A stretch of DNA of 64,000 nt, from contig CBDCZP010000008.1 in NCBI GenBank assembly GCA_965224605.1, positions 434,001 to 498,000 on the forward strand. The letters run 5' to 3'. Source of the stretch: HyVt-477 sp965224605. Lineage in GTDB: Bacteria > Pseudomonadota > Gammaproteobacteria > Thiotrichales > Thiotrichaceae. Of this stretch, positions 1 through 8,805 are shown piece after piece. Below the pieces are notes generated by a model. That model was given only the letters and a program-made list of their open reading frames with translations, was not told where the DNA came from and did not search any database. Both the position numbers and the translations under genes were made by a program. The stretch's first letter is position 1. Each line of letters begins with the position of its first letter.

Positions 1-1817
1 AAAGTGATATATCCCACGATACCATCGCCAGGCACTGGCTTACAGCAGTTGGCTATATTAATCAAAATGTTACCAACACCTTCTACTTGCACACCTTGCA
101 AGTCTATCGCCTGTTTTGAAACGCCACTGGCTGACTTACCTTCAGAAAGAATTTGCTTCTTTTTCTTCGCTGGAGGGGAAAGTGCATTCGATATTTGTTG
201 TGCGCTTATATCCCCTCTTCCAAGAGCAATAAGAAATTCATCCTTACTTTGTAGCTTGAACTGGTCTACCAGTTTCTTAATGTCGAAACGCGGAATGGCA
301 AGCCGGTGAGCTTCTCGTTCCAGCACAGCCAAACCATCTTTTTTGTTGGTTTCGTGATTCTGCTGTCTGAGCCAGTGACGTACTGCATTTCTTGCTTTAG
401 AGGACTGTAGATAACCAAGAGTATTATTTAACCAACGGCGTTTGGGGTTCTCTTCTTTCCGGGTCAGTATTTCAACCTGTTGACCATTTTTTAGTTGATA
501 GGTCAACGGCACCATATTACCATTCACTTTTGCACCATGACAACGATGACCGATTGAAGTATGCACCGCATAGGCAAAATCTAACGGTGTTGAATAGAGG
601 GGTAAATCCATGATGTCGCCCTTGGGGGTTAAGGCAAACACTCGATCTACAAACACCTCTGAACGAAAATCTTCCAGTAGATCACGATCGTTCTCTTCTC
701 TGGACAACAGATCCCGAAAAGAAGCAATAGCTGTTTCCATCGATGCACTTTGAGCCGCTCCTTCTTTGTAGCGCCAATGTGAAGCCACACCTAACTCTGC
801 GGCTGCATGCATATCATGAGTACGGATTTGAATCTCAATGGTATTACCTTGAGGTCCGTAAACAACAGTATGCAAGGATTGATATCCATTGGGCTTTTTA
901 TTGGCGATATAGTCATCGTACTCATCGGGAATGTTAGGCCATTTCGCATGGATTTCGCCCAGCAACTTATAACAAGCCCCTTTGTCTTCAACAATGATCC
1001 GTATTGCCCGTAAATCATACAACTGATCAATACTATCGAGGTTTTTTCGCTGCATTTTTTTGTAAATACTATAGATATGCTTGGGCCGACCGTACACTTC
1101 TGCAACCATCTTCAACTCGGCAACTAACACTTCTACTGACGTGACAAAGGCATCAATATATTCCTCACGCTCAACTCTTTTATCATTCAGCGATTTCGCT
1201 ATTTGCTTATAAACAAGAGGATCAAGGTAACGAAAGGATAAATCTTCAAGCTCCCATTTCATCTGGCTAATTCCCAGACGATTGGCTAGAGGCGCAAAGA
1301 TGTCCAGTGTTTCCTGAGCAACGCAGTGTCGTTTAAAATAGCTTGATTTATCTAAAATACGAAGATGGTATAACCGCCAGGCTAGCTTGATAAGAACCGC
1401 ACGAACATCATCCACCATTGCCAGCAACATGCGTCTTAATCGCTCGGCCTGTTCTGGCACCGTTGGCTTTGCGGACTCTCCATTTTCACAGTTACGAAAA
1501 GTATTCAACCAACGCACACTCGTTACCAGCGTCATTATTGTTTTACCGTACTCTTCGGTCAGTGTAGAATCTGCTAAGCTATCAAGAAAATCACGATCAC
1601 TTAAAATAGCGGCTAACAAGGTGGTTTGATCCACATCGAAACTTCGCAGAATAACCGCCACTTCGATGCTATAGGGAAGCTTCTCCTTATTAATACGATT
1701 GTCTAATGCAAATTTAATAGCTTTTTTTACCAGCCTATCATCCTTGTCCTGATCAGAAACGTACAAAAGATCAGTAAGTTCTTGGGAAAATTGAATAGAA
1801 TTTTGGTTGGATTTCAT
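1..1817 (-). CDS. relA: GTP pyrophosphokinase RelA, C-terminus cut by window edge
   Basis: Synthesises (p)ppGpp in the cytosol when ribosomes stall on uncharged tRNA. About 605 residues are visible. The N-terminal region has the hydrolase-domain fold signature (MVDDVRAVLIKLA) but lacks the HD metal-binding pair; LAAILSDRDFLD stands where an active enzyme has its HD, as in the synthetase-only RelA class. The synthetase domain is canonical: GRPKHIYSIYKKM, YDLRAIRIIV, KPNGYQSLHT and IEIQIRT. The frame leaves the window inside the zinc-finger/CC domain (CCKPVPGDGIVGYIT), so the end of that domain and the ACT domain lie outside. The start was set at the ATG at 1817, which gives MKSNQNSIQFSQ. It is divergent from the lipase gene with only about 60 bases between. 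It is a useful reference for the pseudo-RelA fusion at 45270. Confidence 0.96.
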   Translation of the reverse strand, partial: MKSNQNSIQFSQELTDLLYVSDQDKDDRLVKKAIKFALDNRINKEKLPYSIEVAVILRSFDVDQTTLLAAILSDRDFLDSLADSTLTEEYGKTIMTLVTSVRWLNTFRNCENGESAKPTVPEQAERLRRMLLAMVDDVRAVLIKLAWRLYHLRILDKSSYFKRHCVAQETLDIFAPLANRLGISQMKWELEDLSFRYLDPLVYKQIAKSLNDKRVEREEYIDAFVTSVEVLVAELKMVAEVYGRPKHIYSIYKKMQRKNLDSIDQLYDLRAIRIIVEDKGACYKLLGEIHAKWPNIPDEYDDYIANKKPNGYQSLHTVVYGPQGNTIEIQIRTHDMHAAAELGVASHWRYKEGAAQSASMETAIASFRDLLSREENDRDLLEDFRSEVFVDRVFALTPKGDIMDLPLYSTPLDFAYAVHTSIGHRCHGAKVNGNMVPLTYQLKNGQQVEILTRKEENPKRRWLNNTLGYLQSSKARNAVRHWLRQQNHETNKKDGLAVLEREAHRLAIPRFDIKKLVDQFKLQSKDEFLIALGRGDISAQQISNALSPPAKKKKQILSEGKSASGVSKQAIDLQGVQVEGVGNILINIANCCKPVPGDGIVGYIT

Positions 1818-1880
1818 ATCCAAAAGTTTAACAGATTTTGCACGATGAAAGATCGTTGTAAGTTTACTGGTACACACAGC

Positions 1881-2732
1881 ATGAAATTTTCGCTTTATAG
1901 TTTTATATTCCTATTTGTTTTCATTCAACCCTTCTCTTATGCCGCTACGGTAGTGCTAATACATGGCTACCTAAGTGACAGTAGCGATTGGAAAACAAGC
2001 AAGGTTACTCAACCCCTAAAACAAGCAGGATGGGTGTACGGAGGGAACTACACCAATGCCCGAACCACACAGTTTGGCGTAATAACCCCTCCCCTTGCTT
2101 CCTTAAAAGCGAAGGGTAAAAAATATTTCACTGTAGATTTACCCGCAGATGCCGCTATTGAAGTACAAGCCCGTGTTTTAGGTTTTTATTTACAACATCT
2201 TTATGATCAACGTAAAGAGCCATTAGTACTCGTTGGTCACTCTGCAGGAGGGATTGTCGCCAGAGCATGGTTAACGATGCTCAATTCTGCGCCCAACTCG
2301 GCCGACACACCTTCGATCGCCACTAAAGCACTGGTGACTATTGCCTCCCCCCATTTAGGAACACCGCTTGCCAGCCTCGCATCATTTGGGTCAAAAACCC
2401 CTTTGAATGAAGCGGCTAGAATGTTCGGGATAAAAAACTTCCGACGATCTCAAGCCATTTTTGCTGATCTTGAAGAAGAAAAACCAGGCAATTATTTGTA
2501 CTGGTTAAATCACCTTCAACACCCCTCTATTCGTTATATTTCCGTTATTCGTAGAAACAAAAAAGGACTACTTAAGAAGTTTGATTATGTGGTTCCCAGA
2601 AAGAGTCAAGATATGAATAATATATCGGCGATAAGCGGACAATCAGCGGTGTATTTAACAGTGGGGGATCATTTCCTTAATGAGAGTGACGGCTCTTATA
2701 TAAGAGACCTTTTAAGTAAAATCTATCAGTAG
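1881..2732 (+). CDS. secreted alpha/beta-hydrolase, triacylglycerol lipase/esterase type
   Basis: Probably hydrolyses carboxylic esters or lipids outside the cytoplasm. The chosen ATG gives a clean signal peptide (MKFSLYSFIFLFVFIQPFSYA) with cleavage near residue 21; upstream in-frame starts at 1782 and 1845 would put a polar stretch in front of it. The mature part begins with the oxyanion-type HGYLSDSSDW and carries the nucleophile elbow GHSAGG (Ser about 121). SPHLGTPLA follows, common in bacterial lipases, and a GDHF near the end may hold the catalytic His. No clear Shine-Dalgarno precedes any start. It converges with xerC, 26 bases apart, and is divergent from relA. The substrate cannot be told from sequence. 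Confidence 0.85.
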   Translation: MKFSLYSFIFLFVFIQPFSYAATVVLIHGYLSDSSDWKTSKVTQPLKQAGWVYGGNYTNARTTQFGVITPPLASLKAKGKKYFTVDLPADAAIEVQARVLGFYLQHLYDQRKEPLVLVGHSAGGIVARAWLTMLNSAPNSADTPSIATKALVTIASPHLGTPLASLASFGSKTPLNEAARMFGIKNFRRSQAIFADLEEEKPGNYLYWLNHLQHPSIRYISVIRRNKKGLLKKFDYVVPRKSQDMNNISAISGQSAVYLTVGDHFLNESDGSYIRDLLSKIYQ

Positions 2733-2758
2733 AAAAACTGATCATCCTAGAATCATCG

Positions 2759-3760
2759 CTACTCTGGTTTCTGCTTCTTTTTCGCACGCGGATGAGCCTT
2801 ATCGTAAACCTTGGCTAAATGTTGATAATCCAGATGGGTATAAATCTGTGTGGTACTGATATCGGCATGCCCTAGCAACTCTTGCACTGCGCGCAAGTCT
2901 CCTGATGATTCAAGCATATGACTGGCAAAAGAATGTCTGAGTTTATGAGGATGGATATGCTGTTCAATACCTAGTTGTTTTTGCCAGTAGTTGATCCGGC
3001 TTTGCACCGTTCGTGGGCTTATTCGCGTACCCCGATTACTCACGAAAATAGCCGACTCATTGATATCAGCTTGCTCATTACGTATCTCTAGCCAGGCTTT
3101 TATAGCGTGCATTGCGTGCGTGCCGATGGGCACAACACGGGTTTTATTCCCTTTGCCTATTACTCGCAGGGTACTATCACTAGTATTTAAGTTTTCCTGA
3201 TTAAGGGAAACTAATTCTGCCAAACGCAAGCCTGATGAATAAAACAATTCCAGCATTGCTTTATCCCGAATCCCGATAAGCGTATCCGTTGGAATATCCA
3301 GCAATTTATTTAATAATTCAATATCCAATGTTTCTGGGAGGTTGCGAGGTACTTTAGGAGTTTGGATATCCACAGCGGGATTGAGCTTAATTTTTTGATG
3401 CTTGAGCAAGTAATTGAAGAACGACCGTAGACTGGATAATTTTCGTTTTAAACTACGCGGCCCCAAATCCTGACGATGCAAGTAGGTAATAAATTGCTGT
3501 ACATGAAAAAACTGACTCGCAAGCAGTGTTATACCTTTTTCACCTTCTTCCTTTGCGAGCCATTGTTCGTATTGTTTTATATCACGCTGATAGGCACTCA
3601 CTGTGTGCGATGAATATTGCTTTTCATTTTTTAAATAAGCCAGAAAAGCCGGTAACAGATGGGAGTGTTTTTGCTCGGGGTTCACTCTTGTCTCATTCAC
3701 TCTTGTTTCAAGAAAGCGCTCATTTAATATGTCGTGCGATGGATTCACTAATAAGCTCAC
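2759..3760 (-). CDS. xerC: tyrosine recombinase XerC
   Basis: Site-specific recombinase that, with XerD, resolves chromosome dimers at dif. An N-terminal SAM-like core-binding domain (about 33-125) precedes the catalytic domain. All catalytic residues are visible: Arg179 in SGLRLAEL, Lys203 in GKGNKTR, His272-x-x-Arg275 in HPHKLRHSF, His298 in LLGHADISTTQ and the nucleophile Tyr307 in YTHL. It is 333 residues, slightly longer than the usual ~300, because of an N-terminal extension with a TRVNE/TRVNP repeat; a later start is possible. It follows DUF484 with a 41-base overlap. The XerC rather than XerD assignment rests on the dapF-DUF484-xerC order, typical of gammaproteobacteria. Confidence 0.93.
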   Translation of the reverse strand: MSLLVNPSHDILNERFLETRVNETRVNPEQKHSHLLPAFLAYLKNEKQYSSHTVSAYQRDIKQYEQWLAKEEGEKGITLLASQFFHVQQFITYLHRQDLGPRSLKRKLSSLRSFFNYLLKHQKIKLNPAVDIQTPKVPRNLPETLDIELLNKLLDIPTDTLIGIRDKAMLELFYSSGLRLAELVSLNQENLNTSDSTLRVIGKGNKTRVVPIGTHAMHAIKAWLEIRNEQADINESAIFVSNRGTRISPRTVQSRINYWQKQLGIEQHIHPHKLRHSFASHMLESSGDLRAVQELLGHADISTTQIYTHLDYQHLAKVYDKAHPRAKKKQKPE

Positions 3761-4400
3761 CCATGTAACTCAGAAATAATGTGCCCATTCCAGGATGAAA
3801 GCGCCTTTCGTCGGTACTGCCCAAGGCGACAACCCCCATGTTTTTAGTGTTCTGCAAAGGAATTAAAACGGCAGTTTTAATCTTTTTAGCATTCTTCCCA
3901 AACATATAGACACATTGTTTTTCGGTAATACGTCCACAAATAGGTTTGCGATTTTTAAATAGCTGAGTAAAGCTTCTTAATGCTCCATCTTTACCCGAGA
4001 GGTAATGCACATTGCTTTGGTCTCCTACCAATACCCGTATGCCCACATAATCCGCCTTAAAATGATTATTCATGTTTTCCTGACAGGATGTGATAACGTC
4101 TTCAAGGCTATGTGTATGAATCATTTCCAACGTAAATCGCTGTATATGTCCAACGATTTGCTCATTATTACGCGCGGCCTGTATCAATCCATTTAATTGA
4201 TCGTCCATTTGTTGTTTCTGCGATCTCAATAAAGCCACTTGTCTTTCTATCAAAGAGACCGCTACGCCGCTTTGATGTGGTACTTTCAATGTTTCCAGCA
4301 AAGTTTCATGACGTAAAAAGAAGTCAGGGTGAGTTTTTAGGTATTCAGCAATTGTGGCTTCATCCATACCAGCCGTTTGTTTCTTTATCTGACTGCTCAT
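3720..4400 (-). CDS. DUF484 family GAF-like protein
   Basis: A 226-residue cytosolic protein of the DUF484 family, regularly found between dapF and xerC. The N-terminal motif EYLKTHPDFFLRHETLLETL and the ERQVALLRSQ coiled stretch are characteristic. A GAF-like domain fills the C-terminal two thirds. Its biochemical role is not established; linkage suggests a link to cell-wall precursor supply or chromosome segregation, but that is inference. Its ATG overlaps the dapF stop (ATGA), so translation is probably coupled, and its own end overlaps the xerC start. Confidence 0.9.
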   Translation of the reverse strand: MSSQIKKQTAGMDEATIAEYLKTHPDFFLRHETLLETLKVPHQSGVAVSLIERQVALLRSQKQQMDDQLNGLIQAARNNEQIVGHIQRFTLEMIHTHSLEDVITSCQENMNNHFKADYVGIRVLVGDQSNVHYLSGKDGALRSFTQLFKNRKPICGRITEKQCVYMFGKNAKKIKTAVLIPLQNTKNMGVVALGSTDERRFHPGMGTLFLSYMGELISESIARHIK

Positions 4401-5311
4401 AATGTCATGCTTCCTTTAAATACGGTTTCAGTAGGCCCTGTCATAGTCACGGGTGTACCGATTCCTTGCCATTGTATAGCAAGCTTACCACCTGGCAAAT
4501 TAACTATCACTTTATCAGCCAATAATCCTCGGAGTATGCCTGAAACCACTGCGGCACAGGCACCTGTTCCACATGCCATTGTCTCACCCGCTCCACGCTC
4601 GTAAACCCGCAAATGAATGTTTGATTCGTCAATGACTTGCATAAACCCTACGTTGACTCTGTTTGGAAACCGCGGGTGGCTCTCGATTTCTGGCCCTACT
4701 GTATCAACCGGAGCGGTATTTACATCATCAACCAACAATACGGCATGTGGGTTTCCTACTGAAACGGCTCCCAGTTCATATACGCCTACTGCATTGCGGG
4801 GCGTATTCATTAACATGCTGTCCACCGTGCTATCCAAAGCACCACCCGTCACTCCATCCATAGCGCCATCCAAAATGCTTTTAACGGTGTAGACGGTTGC
4901 TTGTTGCTCAGCTAGAAAAGGGATTTTCGCGGGTTGTAAGTTAGGTATTCCCATATCAACTTGAACTTGCCCGTCCGGCATCACCTGCAAAACGATTCTA
5001 CCCGTATTCGTACTGACCGGAATGATCTGTTGATCGGTCAAGCCTTGGTCTTGTACAAAACGCGCGAAGCATCTTGCACCGTTACCACATTGCTCCACCT
5101 CTCCACCGTCTGCATTAAAAATGCGATAACGAAAATCAACATCCTGACTATCGGCAGGCTCGACCAGTAATAATTGATCGCAACCGATTCCTAAACGTCG
5201 ATTAGCAATGAATTGAACCTGTTTTCTCGTTAAATCAATGGCTTGCTGTGTCGCATCAATAACGACAAAGTCGTTCCCTAAGCCATGCATTTTTGTAAAA
5301 TTAATCAACAT
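4397..5311 (-). CDS. dapF: diaminopimelate epimerase with internal insertion
   Basis: Interconverts LL- and meso-diaminopimelate for lysine and peptidoglycan synthesis. The two catalytic cysteines are in NADGGEVEQCGNGAR (Cys75) and ERGAGETMACGTGAC (Cys247). The protein is 304 residues against about 275 for the usual enzyme. The excess is a low-complexity insert at roughly residues 144-175 (LDGAMDGVTGGALDSTVD...), just before the conserved VSVGNPHA segment. The bases there are internally repetitive, so the insert may have arisen by local duplication; the frame is intact. It is the first gene of the minus-strand dapF-DUF484-xerC operon and divergent from ilvE. Confidence 0.95.
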   Translation of the reverse strand: MLINFTKMHGLGNDFVVIDATQQAIDLTRKQVQFIANRRLGIGCDQLLLVEPADSQDVDFRYRIFNADGGEVEQCGNGARCFARFVQDQGLTDQQIIPVSTNTGRIVLQVMPDGQVQVDMGIPNLQPAKIPFLAEQQATVYTVKSILDGAMDGVTGGALDSTVDSMLMNTPRNAVGVYELGAVSVGNPHAVLLVDDVNTAPVDTVGPEIESHPRFPNRVNVGFMQVIDESNIHLRVYERGAGETMACGTGACAAVVSGILRGLLADKVIVNLPGGKLAIQWQGIGTPVTMTGPTETVFKGSMTL

Positions 5312-5534
5312 TCTGTATATGTCTAAACGCCGTTAGCCCAATTTTTTGTTTCTTATCAACAATAAATGAGAAAAACAGTGTAATAAAAAGAAAAATGAAG
5401 TATATCCTACGTCTGGTCATAAGCCCTAACAGCGTGTATTCTAAACGCCCAAAATCGGTGAGGGGGGACGTTAGCAGACAACTAACTCCGACTAACTTGA
5501 GCCATTACAAAAATTATAAAGTGGAGAAGCAACA

Positions 5535-6470
5535 ATGACAATGGATGACCGCGACGGTCATATCTGGTTTGATGGTAAAATGGTACCATGGCGAGAAGCT
5601 AACGTTCATGTACTAACACATACATTGCATTACGGCATGGGCGTTTTTGAAGGTGTTCGGGCTTATCATACAGATCAAGGCGCAGCGATTTTTCGGCTGC
5701 AAGACCACACCAATCGACTGTTCGATTCAGCTAAAATCATGCGTATGGATATTCCCTTTAGCAAAGACGAGATAAATCAGGCGCAGATTGCCTCCGTGAA
5801 GGACAATAATCTTGATTCTGCCTATCTGCGTCCCATGTGTTTCTATGGTTCGGAAGGTATGGGACTAAGAGCGGATGGCTTGAAAACACATTGTATTGTA
5901 GCTGCATGGGAATGGGGATCTTATCTGGGTGAAGATAACATGACCAACGGCATTCGCATCAAAACCTCTTCATTCACTCGTCACCATGTTAATATCAGCA
6001 TGTGTAAGGCCAAGGCGAACGGTCACTATATTAATTCCATGCTGGCGTTACAAGAAGCACTCACTGATGGCTATGACGAAGCCCTGTTATTAGATAATGA
6101 AGGCTATGTTGCTGAAGGTAGTGGGGAAAATATTTTTATTATAAAAAACGGGGTTATTTACACACCAGATTTAACCTCTGCGTTAAATGGCATTACTCGT
6201 AACACCGTCATGTCATTGGCCAATGATTTGAATATTGAAATCGTTGAGAAGCGCATTACCCGTGACGAAGTTTATATTGCTGATGAGGCCTTCTTTAGTG
6301 GCACAGCGGCTGAAGTGACACCCATCAGAGAACTTGATAATCGTTCTATTGGCGAAGGGGGTCGCGGCCCCATTACCGAAAAGCTACAGACGCTTTATTT
6401 TGATGTTGTTCATGGGCGTGTACCACGCTATGCGCATTGGCTGACACCCGTAAATGGCATTTTGGTTTGA
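5535..6470 (+). CDS. ilvE: branched-chain amino acid aminotransferase
   Basis: PLP enzyme performing the last transamination to Leu, Ile and Val (class IV aminotransferase, 311 residues). Seen: N-terminal HIWFDGKMVPW, HYGMGVFEGVRAY, the PLP lysine region CKAKANGHYINSM (Lys about 160) and the phosphate-binding EGSGENIF and SALNGITR segments. The ATG at 5535 follows a good purine-rich ribosome site (GTGGAGAA). It begins a co-directional run reaching lptG at 9866; the zinc-finger gene follows after 29 bases. A 223-base divergent region separates it from dapF. Confidence 0.95.
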   Translation: MTMDDRDGHIWFDGKMVPWREANVHVLTHTLHYGMGVFEGVRAYHTDQGAAIFRLQDHTNRLFDSAKIMRMDIPFSKDEINQAQIASVKDNNLDSAYLRPMCFYGSEGMGLRADGLKTHCIVAAWEWGSYLGEDNMTNGIRIKTSSFTRHHVNISMCKAKANGHYINSMLALQEALTDGYDEALLLDNEGYVAEGSGENIFIIKNGVIYTPDLTSALNGITRNTVMSLANDLNIEIVEKRITRDEVYIADEAFFSGTAAEVTPIRELDNRSIGEGGRGPITEKLQTLYFDVVHGRVPRYAHWLTPVNGILV

Positions 6471-6499
6471 GTTTGATTTGATACATTTAAAGAGATGCA

Positions 6500-6727
6500 A
6501 TGACTATGGCACAAGAAAACGCGGTAACTAAATCTCTGGAAGATTTTAAAAAATTAAATACTCTGAAAGAAGTGGTTGTGCTGCGAAAAGACTTGCCGCT
6601 GCATTGTCCCACCGATGAGTCAGCCATCTGGTGCGCTCATCCTCGTGTGTTTTTAGCGATTGAAAACTCCAAGAATAGTGAGATACGTTGCCCTTACTGT
6701 GGAACACTCTATCGTCTCGAAGATTAG
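6500..6727 (+). CDS. small zinc-finger protein, zf-CHCC family
   Basis: A 75-residue cytosolic protein of the zf-CHCC type, related in its motif to the NDUFS6-like zinc-binding fold. The likely ligands are Cys in LHCPTDE, His in CAHPRVFL and the CPYC pair in the C-terminal CPYCGTLYRL. An AAAGAG precedes the ATG at 6500; a second ATG two codons downstream is also possible. Members are often found beside ilvE in gammaproteobacteria, as here, but their function is unknown. Confidence 0.85.
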   Translation: MTMAQENAVTKSLEDFKKLNTLKEVVVLRKDLPLHCPTDESAIWCAHPRVFLAIENSKNSEIRCPYCGTLYRLED

Positions 6728-6772
6728 TCCGCATTGCCCGCATAACTTCATCGCCATTGAGTATTTAAGCCT

Positions 6773-7699
6773 ATGTCGTATTTCCATCCTCGTTACTGGT
6801 TAGTGTGGTTGGGGTTAGGACTTTTGCGGCTCATCGCGTTGTTGCCTTGGCGACTACAGATGGCTCTAGGTCAGCTGCTCGGTAAAACTTTTTATATTCT
6901 CCTAAAAAAACGTCGCGAAATTTGCTGCATCAATCTTGAACTGGTTTTCCCTCATCTTAGTCCTGTTGAACGCGAACGATTAAATCGACAGCATTTTATT
7001 TCTCTTGCCCAAGGTTTTCTTGAAGCGTCATTCAGTTGGTGGGGTTCTGATCAAGCATTAACACCCTTGCTACAAACAGAGGGTGAAGAGCATTTGACCT
7101 CGGCACTCAATGAGAATAAAAAAATTCTGCTACTTAGCGCCCATTTTACCAGCTTAGAATTAGGTGGGCGATTACTCACCTTGCTTTATCCTGATATTCA
7201 ATTACACGTAGTTTATCGTCCCCATCAAAATAAGCTTATCGAAAACCAAGTAGCCAAAGTACGCACCAAACGCTATGGCAAAGCTATTGCTAATTCTCAA
7301 ATCCGTGAAATGATCAAAAGCCTTAAAGACGGTTTCCCGCTCTGGTATGCTCAGGATCAAAACTATCGGGGAAAAAGTAGTATTGTTGTACCTTTCTTTG
7401 GTATACCTACGGCAACACATTCAGCCACCTCTCGTTTTGCAAAGTTATCTGGCGCAACCGTTATTCCTTTCTTTACCGTGCGAATAAAAGAAGGTTATCT
7501 ATTAAGGTTTTTGCCGCCCCTTGAGGATTTTCCTGGTGACGATGTAGAGCAAGATACCGTACGTATTAATGAACTGATAGAATCACAAATCGAGGAGTTT
7601 CCTGAACAATACTTGTGGACTCATAAACGCTTTAAAACTACGGGTAAAGACTTCTACCAACAGTATTCTCAAAACCACCCCGAATCTAACTGTCAATGA
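6773..7699 (+). CDS. lysophospholipid/lipid A acyltransferase (LpxL/HtrB family)
   Basis: Probably adds a secondary acyl chain to the lipid A precursor at the inner face of the cytoplasmic membrane. It has one N-terminal hydrophobic segment (about 8-26) and the family's HX4E catalytic motif (HFTSLE). The VVYRPHQN motif and a late FPEQYLWTHKRFK segment are also typical. At 308 residues the length is normal. It overlaps lptF by four bases (ATGA), so acylation and LPS export are translationally linked here. LpxL and LpxM homologues are hard to separate by eye, so no symbol is given. Confidence 0.88.
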   Translation: MSYFHPRYWLVWLGLGLLRLIALLPWRLQMALGQLLGKTFYILLKKRREICCINLELVFPHLSPVERERLNRQHFISLAQGFLEASFSWWGSDQALTPLLQTEGEEHLTSALNENKKILLLSAHFTSLELGGRLLTLLYPDIQLHVVYRPHQNKLIENQVAKVRTKRYGKAIANSQIREMIKSLKDGFPLWYAQDQNYRGKSSIVVPFFGIPTATHSATSRFAKLSGATVIPFFTVRIKEGYLLRFLPPLEDFPGDDVEQDTVRINELIESQIEEFPEQYLWTHKRFKTTGKDFYQQYSQNHPESNCQ

Positions 7700-8805
7700 T
7701 TATTCAACGTTACATTTCCAAAGAAATAAAGTGGTCGTTTTTAGCTACCATGCTCATACTGCTATTAATTATTGTTGGCAATACCTTCGTAAAGCTTCTC
7801 GCCAAAGTTAGCACGGGTGATCTGCCTTTAGATGTGCTTGGCAAAATGGTTTTTTTGGGTTCTATTAGTGGTGCTTTGCAGCTTGTACCCATCGCCCTGT
7901 TGATAGGCATGATGTTAGCTTTTGGTCGTCTCTATCAAGATCATGAAATGGAAGCACTGAATGCCGCGGGTGTAGGCCCTGCTGAGTTCTATAAAGGTGT
8001 TGCCCGATTTGTTATACCCTTGACGCTGTTTGTAGCGGTTATGGTTTTGTGGGCTGTTCCCCTTGTTGAAGGGATGAACAACGAAATCCGAGATGAGGTT
8101 CGGCAACGACCAGAATCTGCGGGCATTCCGGTGGGCGAATTCATGCAGGCTGGACGTGGAGGACATCAGTTTACCTTATTCATTGAGGATCTTGATGAAG
8201 ACCAAGTGGTGATGGAGCGTTTCTTTATGCATAGTCAGGTAGAGGATGAAGAAAACATTATTCTCGCAGAAGGTGCCATCTTATTTCTGGACAAGAGAAG
8301 TGGTGATCGGGTGCTACAAATTAATAGCGGAAGCCGTTATGGTCGAGATCTTAAAACGGATGGGTTTAAAGTGTTTCATTTCGCGGAACACGGTGTACGC
8401 GTCCCTCCCTTAAATATTTCTTCATCCAAAGACCTGGATGCAACACCCACCCTGCAACTCTTCAAGGATGACGCATTAGAAGCTAAAGCCGAGCTACACT
8501 GGCGCTTTGCCGTGATTCTGGCTGCACCCGTAATGGCTTTTCTGGCTTTCCCCTTAAGCTATTCGACTCCCCGACAAGGGCGGTTTGGTAAGCTCGCTTT
8601 AGGTATATTACTGTTTGCCATTTATTTTAATCTACTGATCACTGCTGTCTCAATGATAGAGAAAGCAACCTTACCTAGCTGGTTAGGTTTATGGTGGGTA
8701 CACCTTGCTTTTATTCTATTCGGTTTTTGGATGCTGAAACGACGTTATGGTAAGAGGCATGGCAGTAAAAGTAGTAATAGCATTAGCAGACAAAAGACAT
8801 CGTGA
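7696..8805 (+). CDS. lptF: LPS export permease LptF
   Basis: Inner-membrane subunit of the LptB2FG transporter that extracts LPS from the inner membrane. It has the YjgP/YjgQ layout: about three N-terminal membrane helices, a periplasmic beta-jellyroll region (about 130-265) and three C-terminal helices. Family segments seen are IIQRYISKEI at the start and AFGRLYQDHEMEALNAAGVG. At 369 residues the length is normal. The ATG overlaps the end of the acyltransferase gene and the stop overlaps the GTG start of lptG. Confidence 0.94.
   Translation: MIIQRYISKEIKWSFLATMLILLLIIVGNTFVKLLAKVSTGDLPLDVLGKMVFLGSISGALQLVPIALLIGMMLAFGRLYQDHEMEALNAAGVGPAEFYKGVARFVIPLTLFVAVMVLWAVPLVEGMNNEIRDEVRQRPESAGIPVGEFMQAGRGGHQFTLFIEDLDEDQVVMERFFMHSQVEDEENIILAEGAILFLDKRSGDRVLQINSGSRYGRDLKTDGFKVFHFAEHGVRVPPLNISSSKDLDATPTLQLFKDDALEAKAELHWRFAVILAAPVMAFLAFPLSYSTPRQGRFGKLALGILLFAIYFNLLITAVSMIEKATLPSWLGLWWVHLAFILFGFWMLKRRYGKRHGSKSSNSISRQKTS

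Noticed and set aside
791..1105. 104-codon minus-strand ORF
   Set aside because: It lies inside relA in another frame; the relA frame carries all the synthetase motifs.
1782..1880. Longer start for the lipase
   Set aside because: The added residues are polar and would bury the signal peptide; the region also overlaps the relA start.
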